From CAVOJY01 sp963696405 (GTDB lineage Bacteria; Chloroflexota; Limnocylindria; Limnocylindrales; CSP1-4), in NCBI GenBank assembly GCA_963696405.1, contig CAVOJY010000007.1, forward strand, positions 352,699 to 416,698: a stretch of DNA of 64,000 bases. Direction: 5' to 3'. The position numbers and the translations under genes are program-made. This document shows positions 8,715-17,317 of the stretch, piece by piece (positions within the stretch are counted from its first letter, which is position 1; each line of letters opens with the position of its first letter). The notes under the pieces are model-generated. The model made no database searches. It was not told where the DNA came from and worked only from the letters and a program-made list of their open reading frames with translations.

Positions 8715-11222
8715 ATGTTCTCCGCTGGAACACGGCGGGTCGACACTCGATCCGCTGCCGCCCATCTCCCCCAACAACGACAACCGACGAGACGACGCCA
8801 CCGCTGGATGGTGGCCCTCCCGATCATGGTCCTCGTGCCGGCCCTCCTGGGGCCCTTCTCCGGTGTGGCGGCTGCTCCGCTCGTCGCGAATGGCGACTTC
8901 GAGGCCGGGAGCCTCGCCGGTTGGACCCCGTCCGGGGCGACGTTCGTGGTGACGGCTACCCACGCGGGTAACTACGCGGCACGGCTGGGCGGATCCTCGT
9001 GGGCGCCGTCGGGGGACAGCACCGTCGCCCAGGCCTTCACCGTGCCCGCCGGTGGGGGAACCCTCTCCTTCTGGTACCGGGTCAGCTGCGGGTCCAACGT
9101 GTCCGCGGACTGGGCAACGGCGACCCTGCGCGACGAAGTCACCGGCACAACCACCACTGTCCTCCCGAAGACCTGCGCCAGCAGCGGATCATGGCAGAGC
9201 CAGACCTTCAACCTTGCCGTCAGCGCCGGACACCGCGTAACCGTGACCCTGGTCAACCATGACGCCAGCTGGTTCCAGCCGACCTACACACTCTTCGACG
9301 ACGTCACCGTGAGCGGGGCTGTGACCACGCCGATCTCGACGTCGACGCCGCGTCCGACGGCGACACCGACCCCAGGCCGGTCGCCCACGCCGGGTCCGAC
9401 GGCGACTCCCACGCCCACTCCTCGCCCGTCGGCCACGCCTACGCCTCTTCCCACGACGACCCCGACCGCCTGGCAGGGGATCGCCAACGGCGGCTTCGAG
9501 ACGGGCGCGCTCTCGCCGTGGGCGGCTGGGGGCGCGACCTCGGCGGCCCGGACGGCGCACTCTGGCATCTACGCCGCGCAGCTCACCTACGCGACGCAGC
9601 AGGGCAGGGCTAGCGCAACGAACGGCGACAGCTGGATTTCGCAGACGTTTACGCTGCCCGCCGGCGCCACCACCCTCTCCTTCTGGTATCGGCCAACGTG
9701 CAGGGGTTCCGTGATCCGAGACTGGGCAACGGCGACCCTCCGGGACAACGTGACGGGCACGATCGCGACGATCCTCGCGAAGACGTGCGCCTACAGTGGG
9801 TCGTGGCGGCAGGCGACCGCCAGCGTCGCGGCGCAGGCCGGCCACAACGTAACGCTCACCCTCACGAGCCATGACGACGGCTCCATCTTCGATCCGACCT
9901 ACACCCTCTTCGACGACGTCTCGGTGCTCACCGGGACGGCCACCCCGGCACCGAACCCAACACCCGTTCCGACGGCGACACCCACGCCCACGCCGACCCC
10001 GCGTCCGACGGCGACACCCACGCCCACGCCGACCCCGCGTCCGACGGCGACACCCACGCCCACGCCGACCCCGCGCCCGACGGCGACACCCACGCCCACG
10101 CCGACCCCGCGCCCGACGGCGACACCGACACCCACGCCGACGGCGACCCCGCGCCCGACGGCGACACCGACACCCACGCCGACGCCGGCTCCGGAAGCGG
10201 ACTTCATTGGCTCCATCAACGCCGACAGTCTCGCCAACACGCAGGTTGGAGGGACGAGTTGCGGGTGCGCGAACCTCATGACGAGCTACCGCTTCCGCGC
10301 GACCCAGTCCTCGGCTCTCAGGTCTATCCGCATCTACGTCATCGGCCCGAACTACGCCGGGTACGGCGGCGGCACGGGCGGCACCATCGAGGTTACCGTT
10401 CAGACCGACAGTAGCAGCGGGACGCCTTCGGGGGCAGTGCTCGCCACCACGACCTTCACTCCGGGGTCCGAGGGGGCCGCGGGTAAGGTCGTCACCTTCC
10501 CATCCCCAGCCACCCTGACAGCGGGCACTCGCTACCACCTCGTGTTCAAGAACATCGATCCCTCGCCCAAGCTCAACTACCCCTCGCTCGACAGCATGTA
10601 CACCTACAGCCCGACGTTCACCCCGGCACAACCCGGACTGTCGGACGACTGGGCGCAGCTCATCAACTTCGGGGATGGCTGGCAGCTTCGTCCGCGCTAC
10701 ACGCCCATCTTGAACCTGACCTATGCAAACGGCATCACGGCTGGCATGGGCTACCTGGAGTCGTACGTCCGGCAATATGCGGTGATCTCGGGCGCGAACA
10801 AGGTTCGAGAGAGGTTCACGCTCGCAGGGAGCTATCAAGTATCAACGGCTGCGGTCCGCCTTGCTCGATCGAGCGGCAGCAGCCCGCTCACGATCCGTCT
10901 CGAACGGGCCGACGGCACCTTGGTTGCCGAGGGAACGGTCGCCCCGTCCTCCATTGCCATCGCATCACCGTACCCTTCGTTCGGCGGGGCGGTATGGGCC
11001 GTCATCACCTTCCCCAGCGTTTCCCTCCCTGCCGGGTCGTACAACCTCGTCGCCTCGACGACGGCCGACACCGAATACACCGCCTTCGGCATCCGGCAGG
11101 GCTCGTCCTACGGCTATACCTCATCCACCTACTTCAGCGATGGCCGAGCCCAGTTCACAACCGGGGGACCATGGGCCGACCTTCACAACGAAGAGAACGA
11201 TCTGCAGTTCTATTTGAAGTGA
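8715..11222 (+). CDS. Large secreted protein with two jelly-roll-like domains, Thr/Pro linkers and a conserved C-terminal module (copy 1)
   Basis: An 835-residue secreted protein of no recognised function. It has a basic N-terminus and a hydrophobic signal segment (MVALPIMVLVPALLGPFSG) cleaved near VAAA. Two repeats follow, starting VANGDFEAGSLAGWT and IANGGFETGALSPW. Each is ~150 residues with SFWYR, DWATATLRD, TCA and TLFDDV motifs, resembling carbohydrate-binding jelly-roll (CBM_4_9-like) folds. They are separated by Thr/Pro-rich linkers. The last ~340 residues start at INADSLANTQVGGTSCGC and end DLQFYLK; this module recurs in the next two copies. ATG 8715 is chosen over the TTG at 8694, which lies inside the riboswitch. 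The probable role is an extracellular matrix or polysaccharide-binding protein made under c-di-GMP control (inference). Confidence 0.75.
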   Translation: MFSAGTRRVDTRSAAAHLPQQRQPTRRRHRWMVALPIMVLVPALLGPFSGVAAAPLVANGDFEAGSLAGWTPSGATFVVTATHAGNYAARLGGSSWAPSGDSTVAQAFTVPAGGGTLSFWYRVSCGSNVSADWATATLRDEVTGTTTTVLPKTCASSGSWQSQTFNLAVSAGHRVTVTLVNHDASWFQPTYTLFDDVTVSGAVTTPISTSTPRPTATPTPGRSPTPGPTATPTPTPRPSATPTPLPTTTPTAWQGIANGGFETGALSPWAAGGATSAARTAHSGIYAAQLTYATQQGRASATNGDSWISQTFTLPAGATTLSFWYRPTCRGSVIRDWATATLRDNVTGTIATILAKTCAYSGSWRQATASVAAQAGHNVTLTLTSHDDGSIFDPTYTLFDDVSVLTGTATPAPNPTPVPTATPTPTPTPRPTATPTPTPTPRPTATPTPTPTPRPTATPTPTPTPRPTATPTPTPTATPRPTATPTPTPTPAPEADFIGSINADSLANTQVGGTSCGCANLMTSYRFRATQSSALRSIRIYVIGPNYAGYGGGTGGTIEVTVQTDSSSGTPSGAVLATTTFTPGSEGAAGKVVTFPSPATLTAGTRYHLVFKNIDPSPKLNYPSLDSMYTYSPTFTPAQPGLSDDWAQLINFGDGWQLRPRYTPILNLTYANGITAGMGYLESYVRQYAVISGANKVRERFTLAGSYQVSTAAVRLARSSGSSPLTIRLERADGTLVAEGTVAPSSIAIASPYPSFGGAVWAVITFPSVSLPAGSYNLVASTTADTEYTAFGIRQGSSYGYTSSTYFSDGRAQFTTGGPWADLHNEENDLQFYLK
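9978..10190 (+). repeat. 36-bp in-frame tandem repeats encoding a TPTPTPTPRPTA linker
   Basis: Four near-perfect 36-bp units (9978-10013, 10014-10049, 10050-10085, 10086-10121) are followed by a 42-bp variant and a partial unit. Each full unit encodes TPTPTPTPRPTA. The units differ only at silent or near-silent positions (CGT/CGC for Arg). They form an extended Thr/Pro spacer between the second jelly-roll-like domain and the C-terminal module. Because units are in frame, slippage can change linker length without breaking the gene. A shorter related array occurs in the third copy near 14180-14320. Confidence 0.9.
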
Positions 11223-11626
11223 GTGTCCCGGTCACCCTCCACTCGCGCATGAGGGGACGTCTCCCCGAGCCTATCGGCTGCCGGGGACGTACGGCCAAGC
11301 CGACAGTCACGTAGATCCCAAATTCCAGCGGTCACGCGCGCTGACCACGCAAGGGCGCCGACGGCCTCAGCGACCGCGCCATCGAGATCCATGGTCTCGA
11401 CCGGAGCCGTGACGACCACGCCGCAAGAGCGCTCTCGGGGGGCCCGCTGGATCGTTGATCGCGACTTCCCTGACACCACCCGGAGTCGCCTTTTCGGACT
11501 GGCTCCGCGAAGCTTCCTACGTCCTTCCTTTCCGCCGCCCGATCCGCCCATGTAATCTCTTGGCCGCATGATCGGTGGACAGAACCGCAGCCGGCGTCGC
11601 CAGCCGAACGCGGCGCTCTGCTAGTG
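11223..11626. other. Intergenic region without a supported gene
   Basis: This ~400-base stretch lies between copies 1 and 2 of the secreted-protein array. Short open frames exist on both strands, but they show no recognisable motif or ribosome-binding site. I see no c-di-GMP riboswitch here like the one in front of copy 1. It may hold a promoter for copy 2; no convincing -35/-10 pair was identified. Confidence 0.5.
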
Positions 11627-12778
11627 ATGATGAGCCCAGCGAGATCGATGACCCCCGTAGCGGGCCTGGTTCTCACGGCGGGCCTGATCCTCACGGCCGG
11701 CCTGCTTCTGACCACTGGCCTGATTCTCAAGGCCCCCGCCCCGACCCCGCCCCCGGCGCCAGCTGGTCCGATCTACGGCTCCGGCATCAGCGCCGACAGT
11801 CTCGCCAACACGCAGGTTGGGGGGACGAGTTGCGGGTGCGCGAACCTCATGACGAGCTATCGCTTCCGCGCCAGCACCTCGTCCGCCCTGAACAGCATCC
11901 GCATCTACCTGATCGGCCCGAACTACGCCGGGTACGGCGGCGGCACGGGCGGCACCATCGAGGTTACCGTTCAGACCGACGCTAGCGGCACACCATCGGG
12001 GACGACCCTCGCCACCACGACCTTCACTCCGGGGTCCGAGGGGGCTGCAGGAAGAGTCGTCACCTTCCCATCCCCAGCCACCCTGACGGCGGGCCAGCTC
12101 TACCACATCGTGTTCAAGAACGTCGATCCCTCCCCCACCGTGAACTTCGCTTCGGTCAATTCCCTGTACGTCTCTAGCGCCAGCGTGCCCCGGCAACCGA
12201 GCGTGAGCGACACGGACTGGGCACAGCTCATGAACGACGGGAGGGGCTGGCAGCTTCGACCGCAATACACGCCCATCCTCAATCTCACGTACGCGAACGG
12301 TGAGGTGGCGGGTGTGGGATACATGGAGGTCTGGGTCAATTCTCCGAGGACGATCTCAGGGAACATGTCGGTACGAGAAGCCTTCACGGTAAGCAGCTCG
12401 GACCGCCAGATCTCCTCGGTTGCGGTACGGCTTCGCAGGACCGGCGGCAGCAGTCCATTGGTGGTGCGGCTCGAAACCGCAACTGGCGTACTCATCGAAC
12501 AGGGCACTATTCCAGCGTCGTCGATCGGAACCTCCTCCTCCTGGGCGACCCTTACCTTCGCATCTCCACACACCCTGACGAAAGGCCAGAGCTACAACGT
12601 CGTGCTCACATCGCCTGGCGATACGAGCTACTCCATCCACGCCGTCCGCGAGGGCCCGACCTACGGCTACAACCCGCGGACCTACTTCAACGATGGCTAC
12701 GCCCAATACACCACCGGTTCGGGATGGACCGGCTTCAACGGGGGGACCCAGGGCGACCTACAGTTCTACCTGAAGTAA
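11627..12778 (+). CDS. Secreted or anchored protein containing the shared C-terminal module (copy 2)
   Basis: A 383-residue protein that is almost only the C-terminal module of copy 1, from ISADSLANTQVGGTSCGC to GDLQFYLK, without jelly-roll domains or Thr/Pro linker repeats. The N-terminus is a hydrophobic segment made of imperfect 7-residue repeats (AGLVLT, AGLILT, AGLLLT, TGLILK), followed by a short Pro/Ala spacer. It could be a signal peptide or an uncleaved anchor. Within the module are CANLMTSYRFRA, IRIYLIGPNYAGYGGGTGG, VTFPSPATLTAG and YTPILNLTYANG; the two halves look like related beta-sandwiches. The start is ATG 11627 or 11630. The last ~720 bases are nearly identical to copy 3. The function is unknown. 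Confidence 0.75.
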   Translation: MMSPARSMTPVAGLVLTAGLILTAGLLLTTGLILKAPAPTPPPAPAGPIYGSGISADSLANTQVGGTSCGCANLMTSYRFRASTSSALNSIRIYLIGPNYAGYGGGTGGTIEVTVQTDASGTPSGTTLATTTFTPGSEGAAGRVVTFPSPATLTAGQLYHIVFKNVDPSPTVNFASVNSLYVSSASVPRQPSVSDTDWAQLMNDGRGWQLRPQYTPILNLTYANGEVAGVGYMEVWVNSPRTISGNMSVREAFTVSSSDRQISSVAVRLRRTGGSSPLVVRLETATGVLIEQGTIPASSIGTSSSWATLTFASPHTLTKGQSYNVVLTSPGDTSYSIHAVREGPTYGYNPRTYFNDGYAQYTTGSGWTGFNGGTQGDLQFYLK

Positions 12779-12832
12779 CAGGAGGCGTCCGTCGGCGGCG
12801 ACGCTCCCCGCTCGACGGCGAGCCGGGGTTCC
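12056..12832 (+). repeat. ~780-bp duplicated segment, first copy (partner 15056-15835)
   Basis: From about VTFPSPATL in copy 2 to 54 bases past its stop codon, the DNA is nearly identical to 15056-15835 in copy 3, with only a handful of substitutions or single-base indels seen by eye. Identity ends abruptly at GAGCCGGGGTTCC: here the sequence continues into transposase remnant DNA, and at 15836 into unrelated DNA. The preceding ~125 bases (11930-12055 versus 14930-15055) are clearly diverged. The block before that (11757-11930) is again nearly identical, giving a mosaic pattern expected of recent duplication plus gene conversion. Confidence 0.9.
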
Positions 12833-12833
12833 T

Positions 12834-13308
12834 TCGATGCGTGCTCCTTCCTCGGCCACCCAGGCGTGGAGCTGGGGGTACGGGAGACGGCGAGGCGGCG
12901 CAGGCTCGGCGAGGGTCTCCGAGGTCCTCGCGTAGCTGAGCTCGGTGGCCAGCCAGAGGGCCCGCTCCCGCACCCCCAGGGAGTGCTGGAACCTCTGTTC
13001 CAGGCCGAGGGCCTCGTCGAGGGGCACCGTCTCGCTGGCACAGGAGCGACAGCGGTACCGCCGACGGCGGATTTCCACCTCGCCGGCGAGGGTCACCAGG
13101 CGGCGCAGCGCTTCCCCGTTCGCTTTCGTGGTGGCCCCGCAGCGGGGGCAGGACGCCGGCACCCCGACCGCCTGTCCGGCCCGGAGAGAAGCTGGCTCCA
13201 CAGCGCCCGCCCGACCTCCTCGAGCGCGTCAGTCACAGCGCGCTCGAGCGAAGCCAGGTCGGCGTGGTCGGTGACGAGGCGGACGGTGAGCGGGACAGTA
13301 GATTTCAC
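12834..13308 (-). pseudogene. Truncated, frame-broken ISKra4-like transposase
   Basis: This is the N-terminal third of a transposase. It has VRLVTDHADLASLERAVTDAL at the start (ATG 13308), then in another frame the zinc-ribbon region SCPRCGATTKANGE and YRCRSCASETVPLDEALGL, followed by LGVRERALWLATELSYA and QLHAWVAEEGARIE. This order of CPRCG, YRC.SC, PLD..LGL and LHAWV.EEG segments fits the ISKra4 group. Frame breaks fall near 13190 and 12905. The catalytic domain is missing: the coding sequence stops at 12834, exactly where the duplicated ~780-bp segment begins. The element is therefore dead, but marks a rearrangement joint. No clear terminal inverted repeats were identified. Confidence 0.75.
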
Positions 13309-13565
13309 CGGGAGCCCTCCCTGTGCCGATAAGTCGACGCCACCAGCCTACGGATGGGCCTCTACCACTGCCGCCCAGCACAGATGTTCTGATGCCAACT
13401 GGACGAGTACAGCCGTTTGACGACTCGCACCACTGGCCGGTAAGGTAGTCAGCGGTGTCCGTCGTTGGCTCGGGGTGCCACCGGACTCGGTGCCCCTCTA
13501 CACAACCGGCCGACCACTCGATCCGCGCCGGTCGGGTGGGTCGTGGCTGGTTCATGGAGGTTGCC

Positions 13566-15781
13566 ATGCAGGCCCGCCGCGCGTTTGCGTCCCTCATTGC
13601 GGCAGTCGTCGCAGCCGTACTTCTTGCACCTCCGCTCGGGGCTGTCGGTGATCCTGGTCACGTCGGGGAGGCTGCGGCACGCGGTCCTGCCGCCCAGGCG
13701 GTGACATCGGCGGCGGCCGTGCCGCTCATCGTGAACGGCGACTTCGAGGCCGGCAGCCTTGCCGGGTGGACCTCGGCGGGGACAACGTTCGTGGTGACGA
13801 CGGCGCACGCTGGATACTACGCGGCGCGGCTGGGCGGGTCCTCCTGGGCGCCGTCAGGCGACAGCACCATCGTGCAGAGCTTCACTGTGCCCGCCGGCGG
13901 GGGAACGCTCTCGTTCTGGTACCGGGTTAGCTGTCAGGAAAGCGTGTCCGAGACTGGGCAACGGTGACCCTGCGCGACGAAGTGACCGGTGTGACCGCCA
14001 CGGTCCTTCCGAAGACCTGCACGAGCAGCGGATCCTGGCAGAGCCAGGCCTTCAACCTTGCGGCCAGCGCCGGCCACCGAGTGACCCTCACCCTCGCCAA
14101 CCACGATGGCAACTGGTTCCAGCCGACCTCCACCATCTTCGACGACGTGACCGTTTCCGGCGCGTCGGCAGCTATTCCAACTCCCACCCCCCGTCCGACC
14201 GCCACACCCACCCCGCGTCCGACCGCCACTCCCACGCCGCGTCCGACCGCCACCCCCACCCCGCGTCCGACCGCTACCCCAACCCGCGTCCGACCGCTAC
14301 CCCAACGCCCACCCCGGGGCAGGCTCTCACCAACGGCGGGTTCGAGAGCGGCAGCTTCTCTCCGTGGACGAGGGTCGGCACGACCTCCCTGGTGACGGCG
14401 TCGCCCCATTCGGGCGCGTACGCGGCGCGGCTGGAAGCACGAGCGCGACCTCGGGCGACAGCTCGATCACCCAGACGTTCGTCGCCGGCGCGAGCAGCTT
14501 GTCCTTCTGGTACCGGCCGGCCTGCACGGGCACGGTGGCCCGCGACTGGGCCACGGCGACGCTCCGAGACAACGTCGCGGGCACCACGGCAACGATCCTG
14601 CCAAAGACGTGCGCCAACAGCGCCACATGGCAAAAGGTATCCGCAGCGGTGGTCACAGGGCGCGCCTACACCCTGAGCCTGGTGAACCACGACGATGGGT
14701 CTGTCTTTGACGCGACCTACACCCTGTTTGACGACGCGACCGTTGGCAGCGCGCCGACCCCGCCCCAGGCGCCAGCTGGTCCGATCTACGGCTCCGGCAT
14801 CAGCGCCGACAGTCTCGCCAACACGCAGGTGGGACAGTTGCGGGTGCGCGAACCTCATGACGAGCTATCGCTTCCGCGCCAGCACCTCGTCCGCCCTGAA
14901 CAGCATCCGCATCTACCTGATCGGGCCGGGGCACTCCGGGTACTCCGGCGGGACCGGTGGGAAGATCCAGATCGGCGTGCAGTCCGACAGTAGCGGGAAC
15001 CCCTCGGGGATGAACCTGACCGCCACGATCATCACGCCCGCGGACGGGGCGGGTTTCGTCGTCACCTTCCCATCCCCAGCCACCCTGACGGCGGGCCAGC
15101 TCTACCACATCGTGTTCAAGAACGTCGATCCCTCCCCCACCGTGAACTTCGCTTCGGTCGATTCCCTGTACGTCTCTAGCGCCAGCGTGCCCCGGCAACC
15201 GAGCGTGAGCGACACGGACTGGGCACAGCTCATGAACAACGGGAGGGGCTGGCAGCTTCGACCGCAATACACGCCCATCCTCAATCTCACGTACGCGAAC
15301 GGTGAGGTGGCGGGTGTGGGATACATGGAGGTCTGGGTCAATTCTCCGAGGACGATCTCAGGGAACATGTCGGTACGAGAAGCCTTCACGGTGAGCAGCT
15401 CGGACCGCCAGATCTCCTCGGTTGCGGTACGGCTTCGCAGGACCGGCGGCAGCAGTCCATTGGTGGTGCGGCTCGAAACCGCAACTGGCGTACTCATCGA
15501 ACAGGGCACTATTCCAGCGTCGTCGATCGGAACCTCCTCCTCCTGGGCGACCCTTACCTTCGCATCTCCACACACCCTGACGAAAGGCCAGAGCTACAAC
15601 GTCGTGCTCACATCGCCTGGCGATACCGAGCTACTCCATCCACGCCGTCCGCGAGGGCCCGACCTACGGCTACAACCCGCGGACCTACTTCAACGATGGC
15701 TACGCCCAATACACCACCGGTTCGGGATGGACCGGCTTCAACGGGGGCACTCAGGGCGACCTACAGTTCTACCTGAAGTAA
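13566..15781 (+). pseudogene. Secreted jelly-roll plus module protein, copy 3, with five frame breaks
   Basis: The architecture matches copy 1: a signal peptide (ATG 13566 with GGAGG at 13556-13560), the jelly-roll-like domain VNGDFEAGSLAGWT, a shorter TPRPTA linker, a second domain NGGFESGSFSPW, then the ISADSLANTQVG module ending DLQFYLK. Reading-frame changes are needed near 13945, 14285, 14435, 14830 and 15626. The break at 15626 is visible directly as one extra C (GATACCGAGC versus GATACGAGC in copy 2). The one at 14830 is a deletion of several bases around QVGGTSCGC. If all are real, only a truncated ~130-residue secreted fragment could be made. If they are sequence errors, the protein is about 735 residues. 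Confidence 0.75.
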
Positions 15782-15835
15782 CAGGAGGCGTCCGTCGGCG
15801 GCGACGCTCCCCGCTCGACGGCGAGCCGGGGTTCC
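15056..15835 (+). repeat. ~780-bp duplicated segment, second copy (partner 12056-12832)
   Basis: This is the second member of the nearly identical pair described at 12056-12832, spanning the 3' part of copy 3 and 54 bases beyond its TAA. It ends at GAGCCGGGGTTCC and then continues into the short convergent intergenic region before the glycosyltransferase gene. A few point differences and one single-base insertion (near 15626) separate it from its partner. Confidence 0.9.
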
Positions 15836-15884
15836 CCGCGTGAACGGGCTGGGTCCGCCAGACGATCCGCGACCGCAGCCCGCT

Positions 15885-17147
15885 TCACAGGGGCAGGGGG
15901 AGGAGCTCTCCGTAGAGTGCGGTCAGCCTCGCCGACTCCACGTCCCAGTTCCACCGGTCCCGCGCCGCCGCGGCGCAACGGGCCCTGATCGACTTCGTCG
16001 CCCCACGATCCATGTCAAGGATCGACCGTAGCGCAGCCGCCACGTCCTCGACTCGGGCCGGATCGCAGACAGCCCCGAGGGGACCCGCCGGATTGTCAAG
16101 GACGATCCTTCGCATCGCCGGGAAGTCGCTCGCGACAACGGGGATGCCTGCAGCCAGACATTCAAAGAGCTTGTTCGGCGTCGAGAGATAGTGGTTGAGT
16201 GTTGAGGCCTGGATCGGCATGGCACCGACGTCGGCGGACGCCACCCAAGCAAGCAGATCGGCAGGGGGCACCGGGTCGAGGACGTGGACCCGCCCGCGCC
16301 AACGTGGATCTCTGGCGGCCTCAACGTACTTCCCGCGTTGCTCGCCGGGGCCCAATAGGGCCAGATGGGCGTCCTCAAGCCCGGGCACCAGGAGCGCATC
16401 CATCAGCTGCTCGATGCCGCGGTTGGAGGACAGGGTACCGTGGTGAAGGATGACCGGGACATCGCCCGGGATCGCGGCTTCGTCCCGGATGAGCGTGCCG
16501 CGCCTCGCGGAAGGCCACCAACGATCGGGGCAGTTGTGCAGGACCTCGATCCTGCGGGGTCGGTACCGTCGCCGAAGCACATCGGCGAGATGATCGTTGA
16601 CGGTCACGACTGCCGACACCCGAGACACCAGGCGACGCTCATACGCCCGAAGCAGACTCCGTGCTGGCCGCGGCATCCGCAGGGCCGTCCCCGTTTCGAG
16701 GAACAGCTCGTGGGCATCGTAGATCATCGGAGTCGCGGAGTCCGCGAAAGAGCCTATGGCCACGAGCCCGGTTAGGTCGTGGACATGCCACAGGTCCGCG
16801 GCGCTGCACGCGGCGGTGGCCAGCCGCCCCCAGGAACGGAGACCGCTGATGTAGCCCCAGAGCCAATCCACCCGGCTCTTGATTGAGGCGAGACGGCCCT
16901 GACTCGGGGCGAAGAAGGGGTTGGGCGAACCGGGAAGCACCGACGCGGTCGCCGGCCGGAGGGTCACCACGTGCAGTTCCCGAGGAAGGTCACTTTGCCG
17001 GCCCTCCGCCGCCAAACAGGCCACCGTCACATCGTAGCCGGCACGCGCGAGAGTCGCAGCCTCTCGTCTGACACGGCTGTCGTACGTGAGATCCCCGTAG
17101 AGTGCCATCGCTACCCGCGGGCGCCCATGATTTCGTGACCCGTGCAT
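15885..17147 (-). CDS. Glycosyltransferase family 4
   Basis: A GT-B glycosyltransferase of about 420 residues. The N-terminal domain starts MALYGDLTYDSRVRREAATLARAGYDV and includes DLWHVHDLTGL and IYDAHELF. The C-terminal donor-binding domain has VILHHGTLSSNRGIEQLMDAL, LALLGPGEQ, and the STPNKLFECLAAGIPVVASDFP block with the GT4 glutamate. There is no membrane segment, so it should act at the inner face on lipid-linked intermediates. Possible starts are ATG 17147 and ATG 17108; the latter begins right at the Rossmann strand. The sugar and linkage are unknown. It is transcribed divergently from the FemAB-like gene at 17318. Confidence 0.85.
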   Translation of the reverse strand: MHGSRNHGRPRVAMALYGDLTYDSRVRREAATLARAGYDVTVACLAAEGRQSDLPRELHVVTLRPATASVLPGSPNPFFAPSQGRLASIKSRVDWLWGYISGLRSWGRLATAACSAADLWHVHDLTGLVAIGSFADSATPMIYDAHELFLETGTALRMPRPARSLLRAYERRLVSRVSAVVTVNDHLADVLRRRYRPRRIEVLHNCPDRWWPSARRGTLIRDEAAIPGDVPVILHHGTLSSNRGIEQLMDALLVPGLEDAHLALLGPGEQRGKYVEAARDPRWRGRVHVLDPVPPADLLAWVASADVGAMPIQASTLNHYLSTPNKLFECLAAGIPVVASDFPAMRRIVLDNPAGPLGAVCDPARVEDVAAALRSILDMDRGATKSIRARCAAAARDRWNWDVESARLTALYGELLPLPL

Positions 17148-17317
17148 TCGCTTCCCTGGCTGCGCGGCTCCCCCACACAAGCCGCTGAGATACTAGTGTG
17201 CCTGTTGGCCTATTGTTGACCTTGCCGTGCCCACCCGTTTCGCGATAGTCTCCAGCCTGACCGGTCGTGTGCCGCCCGTTGCGGTCCAGAAGTGACGCTC
17301 GGTCCGAGGGATGAGCC

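Noticed and set aside
9978..10190. Possible CRISPR-like array
   Set aside because: Units are contiguous with no spacers and encode an in-frame Thr/Pro linker.
9189..10838. Long minus-strand open frame (about 549 codons) opposite secreted-protein copy 1
   Set aside because: Arg/Gly-rich low-complexity translation that mirrors the Thr/Pro repeats; no motif, and the plus strand encodes clear signal peptide and repeated domains.
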